A DNA stretch of 64,000 nt from DASXKD01 sp963734725 (lineage in GTDB: Bacteria; Actinomycetota; Actinomycetes; Streptosporangiales; Streptosporangiaceae), in contig CAVTIX010000008.1 in the NCBI GenBank assembly GCA_963734725.1, positions 310,001 through 374,000 on the forward strand, in the 5' to 3' direction. Shown piece after piece: positions 33,222-42,334 of the stretch. The first letter of the stretch is position 1. Every line of letters starts with the position of its first letter. A program made the translations under genes and the position numbers. Below the pieces are notes generated by a model. The model did not search any database and was not told the DNA's origin. It saw only the letters and a list, made by a program, of their open reading frames with translations.

Positions 33222-35129
33222 ATGACTGACATCGAACGGCTGAGCTACGACGTGGTGGTCATCGGCGCCGGCGGTGCCGGGCTGCGGGCGGCCATCGAGG
33301 CCCGGCACGCGGGCAAGAAGACCGCGGTCATCTCCAAGTCCCTGTTCGGCAAGGCGCACACGGTCATGGCCGAAGGCGGCTGCGCCGCCGCGATGGGCAA
33401 CATGAACCCCCACGACAACTGGCAGGTTCACTTCCGTGACACCATGCGCGGCGGGAAGTTCCTGAACAACTGGCGGATGGCCGAGCTGCACGCCCGGGAG
33501 GCGCCGGACCGGGTCTGGGAACTGGAGGCCTGGGGGGCGCTGTTCGACCGCACCCCGGAGGGCAAGATCAGCCAGCGTAACTTCGGCGGCCACGCCTACC
33601 CCCGGCTCGCCCACGTGGGCGACCGGACCGGCCTGGAGATGATCCGCACCCTGCAGCAGCGGGTCGTGGCGCTGCAGCAGGAGGACGCCAGGGAGCACGG
33701 CGACCCCGAGGCCATGATCAAAGTCTTCGCGGAGACCACGGTCACCCGGCTGATGTCCGACGGCGGCCGGATCGCCGGCGCGTTCGGCTACCTGCGTGAC
33801 ACCGGCGGCTTCGTGCTGTTCGATGCGCCTGCGGTGATCCTGGCGACCGGGGGCATCGGCAAGACCTTCAAGTACAGCTCCAACTCCTGGGAGTACACCG
33901 GCGACGGGCACGCCCTGGCGCTGCGGGCCGGCGCGGCGCTGATGAACATGGAGTTCGTCCAGTTCCACCCCACCCACATGGTCTGGCCGCTGTCGGTGCG
34001 CGGGCTGCTGGTCACCGAGTCGGTCCGCGGCGACGGCGGGGTGCTGCGCAACTCCGAGGGCAAGCGGTTCATGTTCAATTACGTCCCCGACGTGTTCCGC
34101 GCGCAGTACGCGGAAACCGAGGAGGAAGCCGACCGCTGGTACACCGACCCAGACCACAACCGCCGCCCGCCGGAACTGCTGCCCCGCGACGAGGTCGCCC
34201 GCGCGAACAACGCCGAGGTCAAGGCGGGACGTGGCTCCCCGCACGGCGGCGTGTTCCTGGACATCGCCTCCCGCCGGCCAGCCGAGGAGATCCTGCGCCG
34301 GCTGCCGTCCATGTACCACCAGTTCAAGGAGCTGGCGGACGTGGACATCACCAAGGACCCCATGGAAGTAGGACCAGCCCAGCACTACGTGATGGGCGGG
34401 GTAGAGGTCGACCCCGACACTGCCGTTTCTCAACTTCCTGGGCTTTTCGCCGCGGGCGAAGTGTCCGGCGGCATGCATGGCTCCAACCGGCTGGGCGGGA
34501 ACTCGCTGTCGGACCTGCTGGTGTTCGGGCGCCGGGCCGGCCTGGGCGCAGCGGCGTATCTCGACTCGCTCGGCGCTAGCCGGCCCGCGGTGCGCGACGC
34601 GGTTCTCGCCGCCGTGCAAGCGGAGGCGCTGGCGCCCCTGGAGCGGGAGGGCGGCGAGAACCCGTACACGGTCCACGCCGAGCTGCAGCAGACCATGAGC
34701 GACCTGGTCGGCATCATCCGGCGCGAGGAAGAGATCAAGAAGGCGCTGACCGAGCTGGAGGGGCTGCGCGCGCGGGCCGCCGGTGTCAAGGCCGAGGGGG
34801 GCCGGGCCTACAACCCCGGCTGGCACCTGGCGCTGGACCTGCGCAACATGGTGCTGATCGCCGAGTGCGTGGCCCAGGCGGCCCTGGAACGGCAGGAGAG
34901 CCGCGGCGGCCACACCCGCGACGACTTCCCGGAGATGTCGGCGGAGTGGCGCAAGGTCAACCTGATCTGCTCGCTGGACGGTGACCGGGTCACCCTGCGG
35001 CGCCAGCCCATGGTCTCGCTGCGCGCCGACCTGATGGCCCTGTTCGAACGGGATGAACTGGCCAAGTACTACACCACTGAAGAACTGCCCCCGGCCGGCC
35101 CGGCCCCGGCTGAGGAGGCGAGCTCATGA
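33222..35129 (+). CDS. succinate dehydrogenase/fumarate reductase flavoprotein subunit
   Basis: This 635-residue protein has the SdhA/FrdA fold. An N-terminal dinucleotide-binding motif (VIGAGGAGLRAA) is followed by TVMAEGGCAAAMG near the FAD, QFHPTHM, the catalytic RGDGGVLRN region and AAGEVSGGMHGSNRLGGNSL. It oxidises succinate or reduces fumarate at the membrane; direction is not given by sequence. It is 9 bases after the membrane subunit and in one operon with the iron-sulfur subunit. Confidence 0.95.
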   Translation: MTDIERLSYDVVVIGAGGAGLRAAIEARHAGKKTAVISKSLFGKAHTVMAEGGCAAAMGNMNPHDNWQVHFRDTMRGGKFLNNWRMAELHAREAPDRVWELEAWGALFDRTPEGKISQRNFGGHAYPRLAHVGDRTGLEMIRTLQQRVVALQQEDAREHGDPEAMIKVFAETTVTRLMSDGGRIAGAFGYLRDTGGFVLFDAPAVILATGGIGKTFKYSSNSWEYTGDGHALALRAGAALMNMEFVQFHPTHMVWPLSVRGLLVTESVRGDGGVLRNSEGKRFMFNYVPDVFRAQYAETEEEADRWYTDPDHNRRPPELLPRDEVARANNAEVKAGRGSPHGGVFLDIASRRPAEEILRRLPSMYHQFKELADVDITKDPMEVGPAQHYVMGGVEVDPDTAVSQLPGLFAAGEVSGGMHGSNRLGGNSLSDLLVFGRRAGLGAAAYLDSLGASRPAVRDAVLAAVQAEALAPLEREGGENPYTVHAELQQTMSDLVGIIRREEEIKKALTELEGLRARAAGVKAEGGRAYNPGWHLALDLRNMVLIAECVAQAALERQESRGGHTRDDFPEMSAEWRKVNLICSLDGDRVTLRRQPMVSLRADLMALFERDELAKYYTTEELPPAGPAPAEEASS

Positions 35130-35205
35130 GTCGAGTTCCGTTCGGTCAATTTTCCGAAGCCTGGGAGCCCTCCTCGGCCGACCGCCCCGCGAGGGAGGAA
35201 ATGCT

Positions 35206-35991
35206 GTGAGCACAAAGGTCACGTTGCGAGTCTGGCGGGGCGACGCCGGGCAGGGGCAGCTCACCGACTACCAGGTGGAGGCGCATGAGGGCGAGGTCGT
35301 GCTGGACATCCTGCACCGCCTCCAGGCGACCCAGGCCGGCGACCTGGCGGTCCGCTGGAACTGCAAGGCGGGCAAGTGCGGGTCCTGCTCGATGGAGATC
35401 AACGGGCGGCCCCGGCTGGCCTGCATGACGCGGATGTCCACATTCGAGCCGGGGGCGCCGATCACGCTCACCCCGATCCGCACGTTCCCGGTGATCAGGG
35501 ACCTGGTCACCGACGTGTCGTTCAACTTCGCCAAGGCGCGGGAGATCCCGTCGTTCACGCCCGACCCCGCGGTCCGCCCGGGTGAGTTCCGTATGCAGCA
35601 AGAGGACGTGCAGCGGTCGCAGGAGTTCCGCAAGTGCATCGAGTGCTTCCTGTGCCAGAACGTGTGTCACGTGATCCGGGACCACCCGGAGAACGAGCGG
35701 GCGTTCGCGGGCCCGAGGTTCTTGATGCGCATCGCCGAACTGGAGATGCACCCGGCCGACACCGGCGACCGCCGGGAGATTGCCCAGGATGACTTCGGCC
35801 TCGGCTACTGCAACATCACCAAGTGCTGCACCGAGGTCTGCCCGGAAAACATCAAGATCACCGACAACGCGCTGATCCCGATGAAGGAACGGGTGGTCGG
35901 GCGCAAGTACGACCCGCTGGTCTGGCTGGGCGCCAAGATCACCCGCCGCAGCCACCACGACACCCCGGCGGTCCCGGGCAAGCGCACCTGA
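35206..35991 (+). CDS. succinate dehydrogenase/fumarate reductase iron-sulfur subunit
   Basis: This 261-residue protein starts at GTG 35206 with GGAGG 7 bases before it. Three clusters are visible: 2Fe-2S in CKAGKCGSCSMEING, 4Fe-4S in CIECFLCQNVCHV, and 3Fe-4S in CNITKCCTEVCPE. This is the SdhB/FrdB electron path from flavin to quinone. It is the last gene of the operon; a hairpin lies just after its stop. Confidence 0.95.
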   Translation: MSTKVTLRVWRGDAGQGQLTDYQVEAHEGEVVLDILHRLQATQAGDLAVRWNCKAGKCGSCSMEINGRPRLACMTRMSTFEPGAPITLTPIRTFPVIRDLVTDVSFNFAKAREIPSFTPDPAVRPGEFRMQQEDVQRSQEFRKCIECFLCQNVCHVIRDHPENERAFAGPRFLMRIAELEMHPADTGDRREIAQDDFGLGYCNITKCCTEVCPENIKITDNALIPMKERVVGRKYDPLVWLGAKITRRSHHDTPAVPGKRT

Positions 35992-36008
35992 CGCCCGCCG
36001 GCCCGCTG

Positions 36009-36034
36009 GAGACCGCGCCCCAACCGCGGGTCTC
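36009..36034 (+). terminator. stem-loop after the sdh operon
   Basis: The pair gagacc ... ggtctc, with additional GCG/CGC pairing inward, forms a stem 17 bases after the operon's last stop codon. There is no U-run. It is a probable terminator; the remaining space to 36175 shows no gene. Confidence 0.45.
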
Positions 36035-36175
36035 ACCCGGGAGAACCCACAGCAAAAATTCGCACGGCATCGCCGCGCCGGTGGCGCGCACTCCGTACCA
36101 TGAGACGGTGCAGGCCAGCGCCCCGCGGGGGACGGCGTGCCGCACCACACCCTCCTCCTCCGCGAAAGGGCCGGC

Positions 36176-37273
36176 ATGACCGACCTGAGCTTGTTCCACT
36201 CCGCCGCCACGCTGGCCTCGGCTAGCAGCAACGGCTGCCCGGCGCACCTGACCTACTTCGAGTCGGGCGTGGTCGGCATTATCCAAGGCGTCACCGAGCT
36301 GTTCCCGGTGTCCAGCCTGGGCCACAACGTGCTGCTCCCAGCGCTGATCGGCGGCTGCTGGGCGCGGGACCTCAACGTGGCCGCGCCCGAGTCGCCCTAC
36401 CTCGCCTACATCGTCGGCCTGCACGTCGCCACCGCGATCGCCCTGCTCATCTACTTCTGGCAGGACTGGATCAGGATCATCCGCGGTTTCTTCGCCTCGC
36501 TCCGGCACTTCGCCCGGCCGGAGCCGGGCACCGGTCGTTGGCAGCTCCGCTCGGTGAACGAGAAGCTGGCCTGGATGATCATCCTGGCCAGCATACCGGT
36601 GGGGCTGGTCGGGCTGAAGTTCGAGCACGAGTTCCGGGTCTTCTTCGGCAAGCCCATTCGTGCCGCGATCTTCCTTGCCATCAACGGCCTGATCCTGCTC
36701 GCCGGAGAGAAATTCCGGCGCAAGGCGTCGCTGCGGGCCGACGAAGAGGTCGTGGCCGAACACGAGCGGGAGCGGGAAATGGCGGCTGTTGCCAGCCAGC
36801 CGCGGACGGGCGGCGCGCGGCACGCGGCGGGGCATCAAGCGGTCCGGGCCGCGGAACTGGCGGATGCGATCGCCGCCGACCGGCGGCTGGCCAAGCGAAG
36901 CTACTGGCAGACTCTCCTCATTGGCAGCTCGCAGATCCTGGCGCTGCTAGCGGGCATCAGCCGGGACGGCGTGGCGATGGTGGCGGGTATGTTCGCCGGG
37001 CTGTCCCGCGCCGACGCGGCCAGGTTCGCCTTCCTGCTGGCCACGCCGGTCATCCTGGCCGCGGGGGTGCTCAAGATCCCGGACCTGTTCGGCCCGCTGG
37101 GCAAGGGGATCCACGGGCAGGTGCTGTTCGGCAGCGTCCTGTCCGGTGTCGGCGCCTACCTGTCGGTGCGGTTCCTGATGAAGTACTTCCAGACCCGCAC
37201 GCTGACCCCGTTCGCGATCTACTGCCTGGTGGTTGGCCTCGGCAGCATCGTGTACCTGGGTGTGATCAAGTAG
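36176..37273 (+). CDS. uppP: divergent undecaprenyl-diphosphate phosphatase (UppP-like)
   Basis: This 365-residue membrane protein with eight or so helices belongs to the BacA/UppP family, which recycles the carrier lipid for peptidoglycan. The catalytic regions are VVGIIQGVTELFPVSSLGHN and LAGISRDGVAMVAG. They differ from the classical forms (EGxTEFLPISSTGH and PGxSRSGxT), and the protein is about 90 residues longer than Escherichia coli BacA. A cytoplasmic insertion of 60-70 residues follows residue 185. It belongs to an actinobacterial subfamily; activity is likely but unproven. The start is ATG 36176. Confidence 0.82.
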   Translation: MTDLSLFHSAATLASASSNGCPAHLTYFESGVVGIIQGVTELFPVSSLGHNVLLPALIGGCWARDLNVAAPESPYLAYIVGLHVATAIALLIYFWQDWIRIIRGFFASLRHFARPEPGTGRWQLRSVNEKLAWMIILASIPVGLVGLKFEHEFRVFFGKPIRAAIFLAINGLILLAGEKFRRKASLRADEEVVAEHEREREMAAVASQPRTGGARHAAGHQAVRAAELADAIAADRRLAKRSYWQTLLIGSSQILALLAGISRDGVAMVAGMFAGLSRADAARFAFLLATPVILAAGVLKIPDLFGPLGKGIHGQVLFGSVLSGVGAYLSVRFLMKYFQTRTLTPFAIYCLVVGLGSIVYLGVIK

Positions 37274-37276
37274 CGG

Positions 37277-37293
37277 CCCGCCCTGGTGGCGGG
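37277..37293. terminator. bidirectional hairpin between uppP and typA
   Basis: The inverted repeat cccgcc ... ggcggg (6 bp stem, 5-base loop) occupies the 25-base gap between two convergent genes. It is likely the shared terminator. Confidence 0.5.
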
Positions 37294-37298
37294 ACGGC

Positions 37299-39167
37299 TT
37301 ACTCGGTCTCGCCGCGTGAGCGGCGGGCGCGCTGGCGGGCGCGCTCCTTGCCGTCGAGCACGGCCTTGCGCAGCCGGACCGCCGACGGGGTGACCTCCAC
37401 GCACTCGTCGGCCGCGCAGAACTCCAGCGCCTGTTCGAGGCTGAGCACCCGGGGCGGCACGAGCCGCTCCAGTTCCTCCGCGGTGGACTGGCGCACGTTG
37501 CTGAGCTTGCGCTCCCTGGTGATGTTCACGTCCATGTCGTCGGCCCGGGAGTTCTCGCCGACGATCATGCCCTCGTAGACCTCGGTCCCCGGCGTCACCA
37601 TCAGCGATCCGCGTTCCTGCAGCGAGAAGCAGGCGTAGCTGGTGACCGAGCCGGCCCGGTCGGCGACCAGCGACCCGGTGGGGCGCACCCGCATCATCCC
37701 GGACCACGGCTCGAAGCCCTCGAACACGTGGTGCGCGATGGCGGTCCCCCTGGTGTCGGTCAGGAACTGGGTCCGGAACCCGATGAGCCCGCGCGCCGGG
37801 ACCGTGTATTCCAGCCGCACCCAGCCGGTGCCATGGTTGATCATGGTTTCCATCCGCCCCTTGCGGGCGGCGAGCAGCCCGGTCACCGCGCCCAGGTACT
37901 CCTCGGGCACGTCCACCGCGAGCCGCTCCACCGGCTCGTGCAGGACGCCGTCGATGTCCTTGGTGACGACGGTGGGACGGCCCACGGTCAGCTCGTAGCC
38001 CTCCCGGCGCATCGTCTCGACCAGCACCGCAAGGGCCAGCTCGCCGCGCCCCTGCACCTCCCAGGTGTCCGGGCGCTCGGTCGGCAGCACCCGCAGCGAC
38101 ACGTTGCCGATGAGTTCCCGGTCCAGCCGGTCCTTGACGAGGCGCGCCGTGACCTTGGCGCCCTTCTCCCGCCCCGCGAGCGGGGCGGTGTTGACGCCGA
38201 TCGTCACCGACACCGCGGGCTCGTCCACGGTGATCAGCGGCAGCGGCCGCGGGTCCTCGGCGTCGGCGAGGGTCTCACCGATCATGATGTCGCTGATCCC
38301 CGCGACCGCGATGATGTCCCCCGGACCGGCGGTCTGCGCGGGCACCCGGTCCAGCGCCTCGGTCAGGTACAGCTCGCTGATCTTCACCCGCTGCGCCGAG
38401 CCGTCCCGGCGGCACCACGCCACCTGCTGCCCCCGGCTGATCGTCCCGTTGTGCACCCGGCACAGCGCGATCCGGCCCAGGTAGGACGACGCGTCCAGGT
38501 TGGTGACGTGCGCCTGCAGCGGCGCCGCGGGGTCGTAGGCCGGGGCCGGCACCCGGTCCCGCAGCACGGCGAACAGCGGCTCCAGGTCGGGCGAGTCGGG
38601 CAGCGTGCCGTCGGCGGGCCGCTCCAGCGACGCCCGGCCGGCCCTCGCGGAGGCGTACACGATCGGGAACTCGATCTGCTCCTCGGTCGCGTCGAGGTCA
38701 AGGAACAGCTCGTAGCAGGCGTCCACCACCTCGGCGATCCGCGCGTCGGTCCGGTCCACCTTGTTGATCACCAGGATGACCGGCAGGTTCGCCTCGAGCG
38801 TCTTGCGCAGCACGAACCTGGTCTGTGGCAGCGGTCCCTCGCCCGCGTCCACCAGCAGCAGCACCCCGTCCACCATGGACAGCCCGCGCTCCACCTCACC
38901 GCCGAAGTCCGCGTGGCCTGGCGTGTCCACGATGTTGATAGTCAGCCCGCCATGCCGGACGGCGGTGTTCTTGGCCAGGATCGTGATGCCCTTCTCCCGC
39001 TCCAGGTCGCCGGAGTCGAGCACGCGCTCGGCTACCCGCTCATTTGCGCGGAATGCCCCCGACTGCCAGAGCATCGCGTTGACCAGGGTGGTCTTGCCAT
39101 GGTCTACGTGCGCGACGATGGCGACGTTGCGCAGGTCATCGCGGGCCGACAGCGGGCGTACGGGCAT
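37299..39167 (-). CDS. typA: translational GTPase TypA/BipA
   Basis: This 622-residue GTPase binds ribosomes and aids 50S assembly and stress adaptation. G1 is HVDHGKTTL, G3 is DTPGHADF and G4 is NKVDR. EF-G-like domains III and V and the unique BipA C-terminal domain (MVTPGTEVYEGMIVGENSR) follow. The start is ATG 39167, since homologues begin near LRNVAIVAHVDHG; an upstream start at 39188 is possible. It faces the response-regulator gene across a 650-base gap. Confidence 0.95.
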   Translation of the reverse strand: MPVRPLSARDDLRNVAIVAHVDHGKTTLVNAMLWQSGAFRANERVAERVLDSGDLEREKGITILAKNTAVRHGGLTINIVDTPGHADFGGEVERGLSMVDGVLLLVDAGEGPLPQTRFVLRKTLEANLPVILVINKVDRTDARIAEVVDACYELFLDLDATEEQIEFPIVYASARAGRASLERPADGTLPDSPDLEPLFAVLRDRVPAPAYDPAAPLQAHVTNLDASSYLGRIALCRVHNGTISRGQQVAWCRRDGSAQRVKISELYLTEALDRVPAQTAGPGDIIAVAGISDIMIGETLADAEDPRPLPLITVDEPAVSVTIGVNTAPLAGREKGAKVTARLVKDRLDRELIGNVSLRVLPTERPDTWEVQGRGELALAVLVETMRREGYELTVGRPTVVTKDIDGVLHEPVERLAVDVPEEYLGAVTGLLAARKGRMETMINHGTGWVRLEYTVPARGLIGFRTQFLTDTRGTAIAHHVFEGFEPWSGMMRVRPTGSLVADRAGSVTSYACFSLQERGSLMVTPGTEVYEGMIVGENSRADDMDVNITRERKLSNVRQSTAEELERLVPPRVLSLEQALEFCAADECVEVTPSAVRLRKAVLDGKERARQRARRSRGETE

Positions 39168-39815
39168 CAGAAAAGCCTTACCGGGCAAGGGGTTGTGAAT
39201 AGCGTGCGTCTTAGGGCCGCCAGGCCATTTTAGCCAGCATCAGCAACGGCTTCTTGAGCGGCTCTTCACGAGGTCTTAACGCATTCTGTGGTGAGCTCAT
39301 TCCCTATGCAGGATGCTACGACCCAGCCGAGGAGGCCCGGTTCGGTGGACCGCCAGCTTCTGCTGAAGGCCATGGTCAGGCCGCCTGCTGCCAGCACCTC
39401 GCCCAGCCCCAGCCCTTCTTCGCGGTGGCATCGCCACCACCCCCACAAGCTGGCCGCCGCTACCCCCCCGGCGGCGGCCCCTACTCCATCGCGGTACTTG
39501 GCAATGCCGAGTACGCCCCGTGCGCCGAGCCCGGTGCACGCTGCCCCCAGCGCCAGCGCCGACGGGGGAGGCTGATTCCGGTCTCCTTCCCCGCCGGGCC
39601 GTGCCAGCGCACCGGGCCAAGCGCCATGCTCTCACGCTGCGCCAACCTGCCTGCCCCCGCTCCAGGTTGGCGCAGCGTGGAGTCTTGGGCGGGAGTCCGG
39701 CGGGGGCCGGGGCCCTAAGGACGGGTAAAGCCGGCCTCAAGCGATTCGGGTGATAAGACGGGCGCATGTCCGGCAAAGCCCCGCCGCGGCCAGGTGAACC
39801 GGATACCGTCCTGTC
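39168..39815. other. 648-base intergenic region with a strong hairpin
   Basis: Only open frames without family resemblance lie between the divergent typA and response-regulator starts. The strongest element is the perfect 16-bp inverted repeat at 39634-39678. Short C-rich and His/Pro-coding stretches argue against a real gene. The region should hold the promoters of both neighbours. Confidence 0.6.
39634..39678. promoter_or_regulatory. perfect 16-bp inverted repeat (stem-loop)
   Basis: acgctgcgccaacctg (39634-39649) is exactly complementary to caggttggcgcagcgt (39663-39678), with a 13-base loop. It is 138 bases before the response-regulator start. It could be an operator, an attenuator or an RNA terminator. 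Confidence 0.7.
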
Positions 39816-40502
39816 GTGGGGCAATTGCTGCTGGTGGAGGATGACGCGGCCATCCGTGGCGCGCTGATCCGGGCGCTCACCGAGCGCGGCCACGTGGTCG
39901 CCAGCACTCCCGGGGCCATGGGCGCGCTTCGGCACATCCTGGACACGCCGCCGGACCTGGTCCTGCTCGACCTCGGACTGCCGGACCTGGAAGGCTACGA
40001 GGTGCTGCGGATGATCCGCGCGGTCAGCGCGGTGCCCGTGGTGGTCATCACGGCCCGCGACGACGAGACAGAGATCATCCGGGTGCTCGACGCCGGCGCC
40101 GACGACTACGTGATCAAGCCGTTCGGGGCCGGGCAGATCGATGCGCGGATCCGGGCCGTGCTGCGCCGCGCCAGCCAGCCCGACGCCAAGCGGGAGGCGC
40201 CGCTAGAGGTCGGCGGGCTCCGGCTCGACATCAACGCGCACGAGGCCACCCTGGACGGCGCGCGGCTGGACCTGAGCCGCCGCGAGTTCGACCTGCTGCA
40301 CTACCTGGCGCTGCACGCCGAACAAGTCGTAGCGCGCCGGGACCTGCTCACCAACGTCTGGCGGATGCCCTACGGCGGGGCCGACAAGACCGTCAACGTC
40401 CATATCTCGTGGCTGCGCCGCAAGCTCGGGGAAACCGCTCAGCAGCCGCGGTACCTGCACACCGTGCGCGGAGTCGGCGTCAAGCTCAGCGCCCCGCGAT
40501 GA
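39816..40502 (+). CDS. OmpR/PhoB-family response regulator
   Basis: This 228-residue protein has a receiver domain with phospho-acceptor Asp52 (LLDLGLPD), acidic pocket VEDD at the start and Lys101 (IKPFG). A C-terminal winged helix follows (LSRREFDLLHYLALHAEQVV, then VNVHISWLRRKLGE). The start is GTG 39816. The stop overlaps the histidine kinase ATG (ATGA), so the pair are coupled. The signal and targets are unknown. Confidence 0.94.
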   Translation: MGQLLLVEDDAAIRGALIRALTERGHVVASTPGAMGALRHILDTPPDLVLLDLGLPDLEGYEVLRMIRAVSAVPVVVITARDDETEIIRVLDAGADDYVIKPFGAGQIDARIRAVLRRASQPDAKREAPLEVGGLRLDINAHEATLDGARLDLSRREFDLLHYLALHAEQVVARRDLLTNVWRMPYGGADKTVNVHISWLRRKLGETAQQPRYLHTVRGVGVKLSAPR

Positions 40503-41599
40503 GACTGCGCATCATCCTGCTCGTGGTGGCGGCCAGCTCGCTGGTGCTGGTCTCCTTCCTGATCCCGCTCGCGCTGGCGCTTCGCACCCTGCCGGCGGGC
40601 CGCGCGGTCAACTCGGCGATTGCCGATGCCCAGCTGCACCTGGGGGTGACCGGCACCTGGTTGCTGCTTGGCGGTGCGAGCCTTGCCGTGCTGACGCTCA
40701 GCGTGATCCTCGCCGATCGGCTCGCGCGATCCCTGGTGCGCCCGCTCGACGGCGTCGCCCAGGCGGCGGACCGCCTGGCCGCGGGGGACCTGTCGGCCCG
40801 CGCCGAGCTGGCCGGGCCGCCCGAGGTCCGCCGTGTCGGCGCGGGCCTCAACAGGCTGGCGCGGCGCATCGGCGAACTGCTCGCCTATGAGCGGGAGACG
40901 ATCGCCGACGTGTCCCACCGCCTGCGCACCCCGATGACCGCACTGCGGATCGACGCGGATTCCCTGCGTGACCGGGCCGAGCGGGCGCAGCTGCTCAGCG
41001 ACCTCGACACGCTGGAAAGCACCCTGGACGAGGTCATCCGCGCGGCCAGAAGGCCCCCCAGGGTGGGCCTGGTGACGTGCGACGCGGTGGCCGTGGTCGC
41101 CGAACGCACGGCATTCTGGCGGCCGCTGGCCGAGGATACCGACCGGTCGATGACCGTCGAACTAGCCGATGGCGAGGTGCCGGTGCGGGTGACCGGCGAC
41201 GATCTGGGGACCTGCATGGACATCCTGCTGGAGAACGTCTTTGCGCATACTCCCGATGGCTCGGCCCTGACCATCCGGCTCAGCCCCCGGGCAGCGGGAG
41301 GAGCGTGGCTGGTGGTGGCGGACGACGGGCCCGGATTCGGCACTACGGACCCGACCGAGCGGGGCAACTCCACCGGCGGCTCCACCGGGCTCGGCCTGGA
41401 CATCGTCCGCCGGGTCGCGGAAGCTTCCGGTGGCACACTGACCATCGGACACTCGCCTTCGGGCGGCGGGTCGGTGACCATGGGCCTGGGGGCGGCCACC
41501 AGGCCCGTGGACAGGATGCGCGGCCACCGGCGCAGCCGGCGGGGCCAGCCCGTCAACAGCGCCGAGCCGACGTCGTATTTCTGGCTAGAAGGTGAATAG
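40499..41599 (+). CDS. sensor histidine kinase
   Basis: This 366-residue membrane kinase has two membrane helices (about residues 5-28 and 52-72) separated by a very short outer loop, then a HAMP linker (80-125). HisKA has phospho-acceptor His140 in DVSHRLRTPM, and the HATPase has LLENVFAH, DDGPGF and GLGLDIVRR. The small extracytoplasmic part suggests that it senses membrane state or partners rather than a soluble ligand. ATG 40499 overlaps the regulator stop. Confidence 0.93.
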   Translation: MRLRIILLVVAASSLVLVSFLIPLALALRTLPAGRAVNSAIADAQLHLGVTGTWLLLGGASLAVLTLSVILADRLARSLVRPLDGVAQAADRLAAGDLSARAELAGPPEVRRVGAGLNRLARRIGELLAYERETIADVSHRLRTPMTALRIDADSLRDRAERAQLLSDLDTLESTLDEVIRAARRPPRVGLVTCDAVAVVAERTAFWRPLAEDTDRSMTVELADGEVPVRVTGDDLGTCMDILLENVFAHTPDGSALTIRLSPRAAGGAWLVVADDGPGFGTTDPTERGNSTGGSTGLGLDIVRRVAEASGGTLTIGHSPSGGGSVTMGLGAATRPVDRMRGHRRSRRGQPVNSAEPTSYFWLEGE

Positions 41600-41632
41600 A
41601 ACGCGTATTCGATAATCTGCTATCATTGAGGC

Positions 41633-42238
41633 ATGACAGCTTATGTGCCGCCTGGATGGCCCTCCGGGGTGCACCCACCCGGCACCGAAGACTTCGAGCG
41701 GACCGCACAGGCCTGGCTGCTTGAGATGGTTCCGGCCGACTATCGCCTGCACGGAGTGCTGCGCCGGTACCCGCTGGCGCTCGCAGCGATGGCCGCCCAT
41801 CACACGCAGGCGTGCGTGGCGGGCGCGCGCGAGGGTTACCGGAACGCCCGCACCGAGGTGGGCGGCGCGCTCCCCCCGCACGCGCTCGAGGCGCTGCTCG
41901 CCGCCTACCGGGCCGAAGGACGGAGGCTGGTAGCCACCGCCCAGGCGGTGGACCTCGTGGCCAGGGCGCTGCGCGGCGAGGTTTTCACCCCGCAACTCCA
42001 GGACGCCGCCCAGCGCGGGACGGGACGGCCCGCGGCGAGCGCCGCAGCGGAGCGGCAGGCAGCCCGGCGACCGTTGCCGGAGCAGCCGGCCGCCGAGCAC
42101 CCCGTGACCCAGCAGCCCGCTGAGCAGAAGGCGGCCGGCCGGGCGGGGAAAGCGCGGAACGCACCGGCGCAGCGCCCGGCGCGCAACGGCGGCGCCGGCC
42201 GGAAGGCCAAGCGCGACCAGCACGCGGCCGCGAGCTAG
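41633..42238 (+). CDS. conserved actinobacterial hypothetical protein
   Basis: This 201-residue protein has a conserved N-terminal half: PPGWPSGVHPPGTEDFE, AWLLEMVPADYRLHGVLRRYP, then AHHTQACVAGAREGYRNAR. The C-terminal 80 residues are low-complexity, Ala/Arg/Gln/Pro-rich and basic. The family is recurrent in actinomycetes with no known function. GAGG sits close to ATG 41633 in an AT-rich stretch. Confidence 0.75.
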   Translation: MTAYVPPGWPSGVHPPGTEDFERTAQAWLLEMVPADYRLHGVLRRYPLALAAMAAHHTQACVAGAREGYRNARTEVGGALPPHALEALLAAYRAEGRRLVATAQAVDLVARALRGEVFTPQLQDAAQRGTGRPAASAAAERQAARRPLPEQPAAEHPVTQQPAEQKAAGRAGKARNAPAQRPARNGGAGRKAKRDQHAAAS

Positions 42239-42334
42239 GACTTGTGGCCCACCAGCCGGGCGCCGTCAGGCTCGGCGGCGCCGCGGGCAAGGACGCGCCC
42301 ATCGTGACAGACTCAGGAATCGTTTCCTTGCAGT

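Noticed and set aside
32376..34913. 845-residue open frame antisense to the SDH flavoprotein gene
   Set aside because: It lacks any family signature and is the shadow of the strong coding frame on the other strand.
39254..39718. Open frames on both strands in the typA intergenic region
   Set aside because: Products are compositionally odd (His/Pro/Arg-rich), with no plausible ribosome binding site; a stem-loop runs through them.
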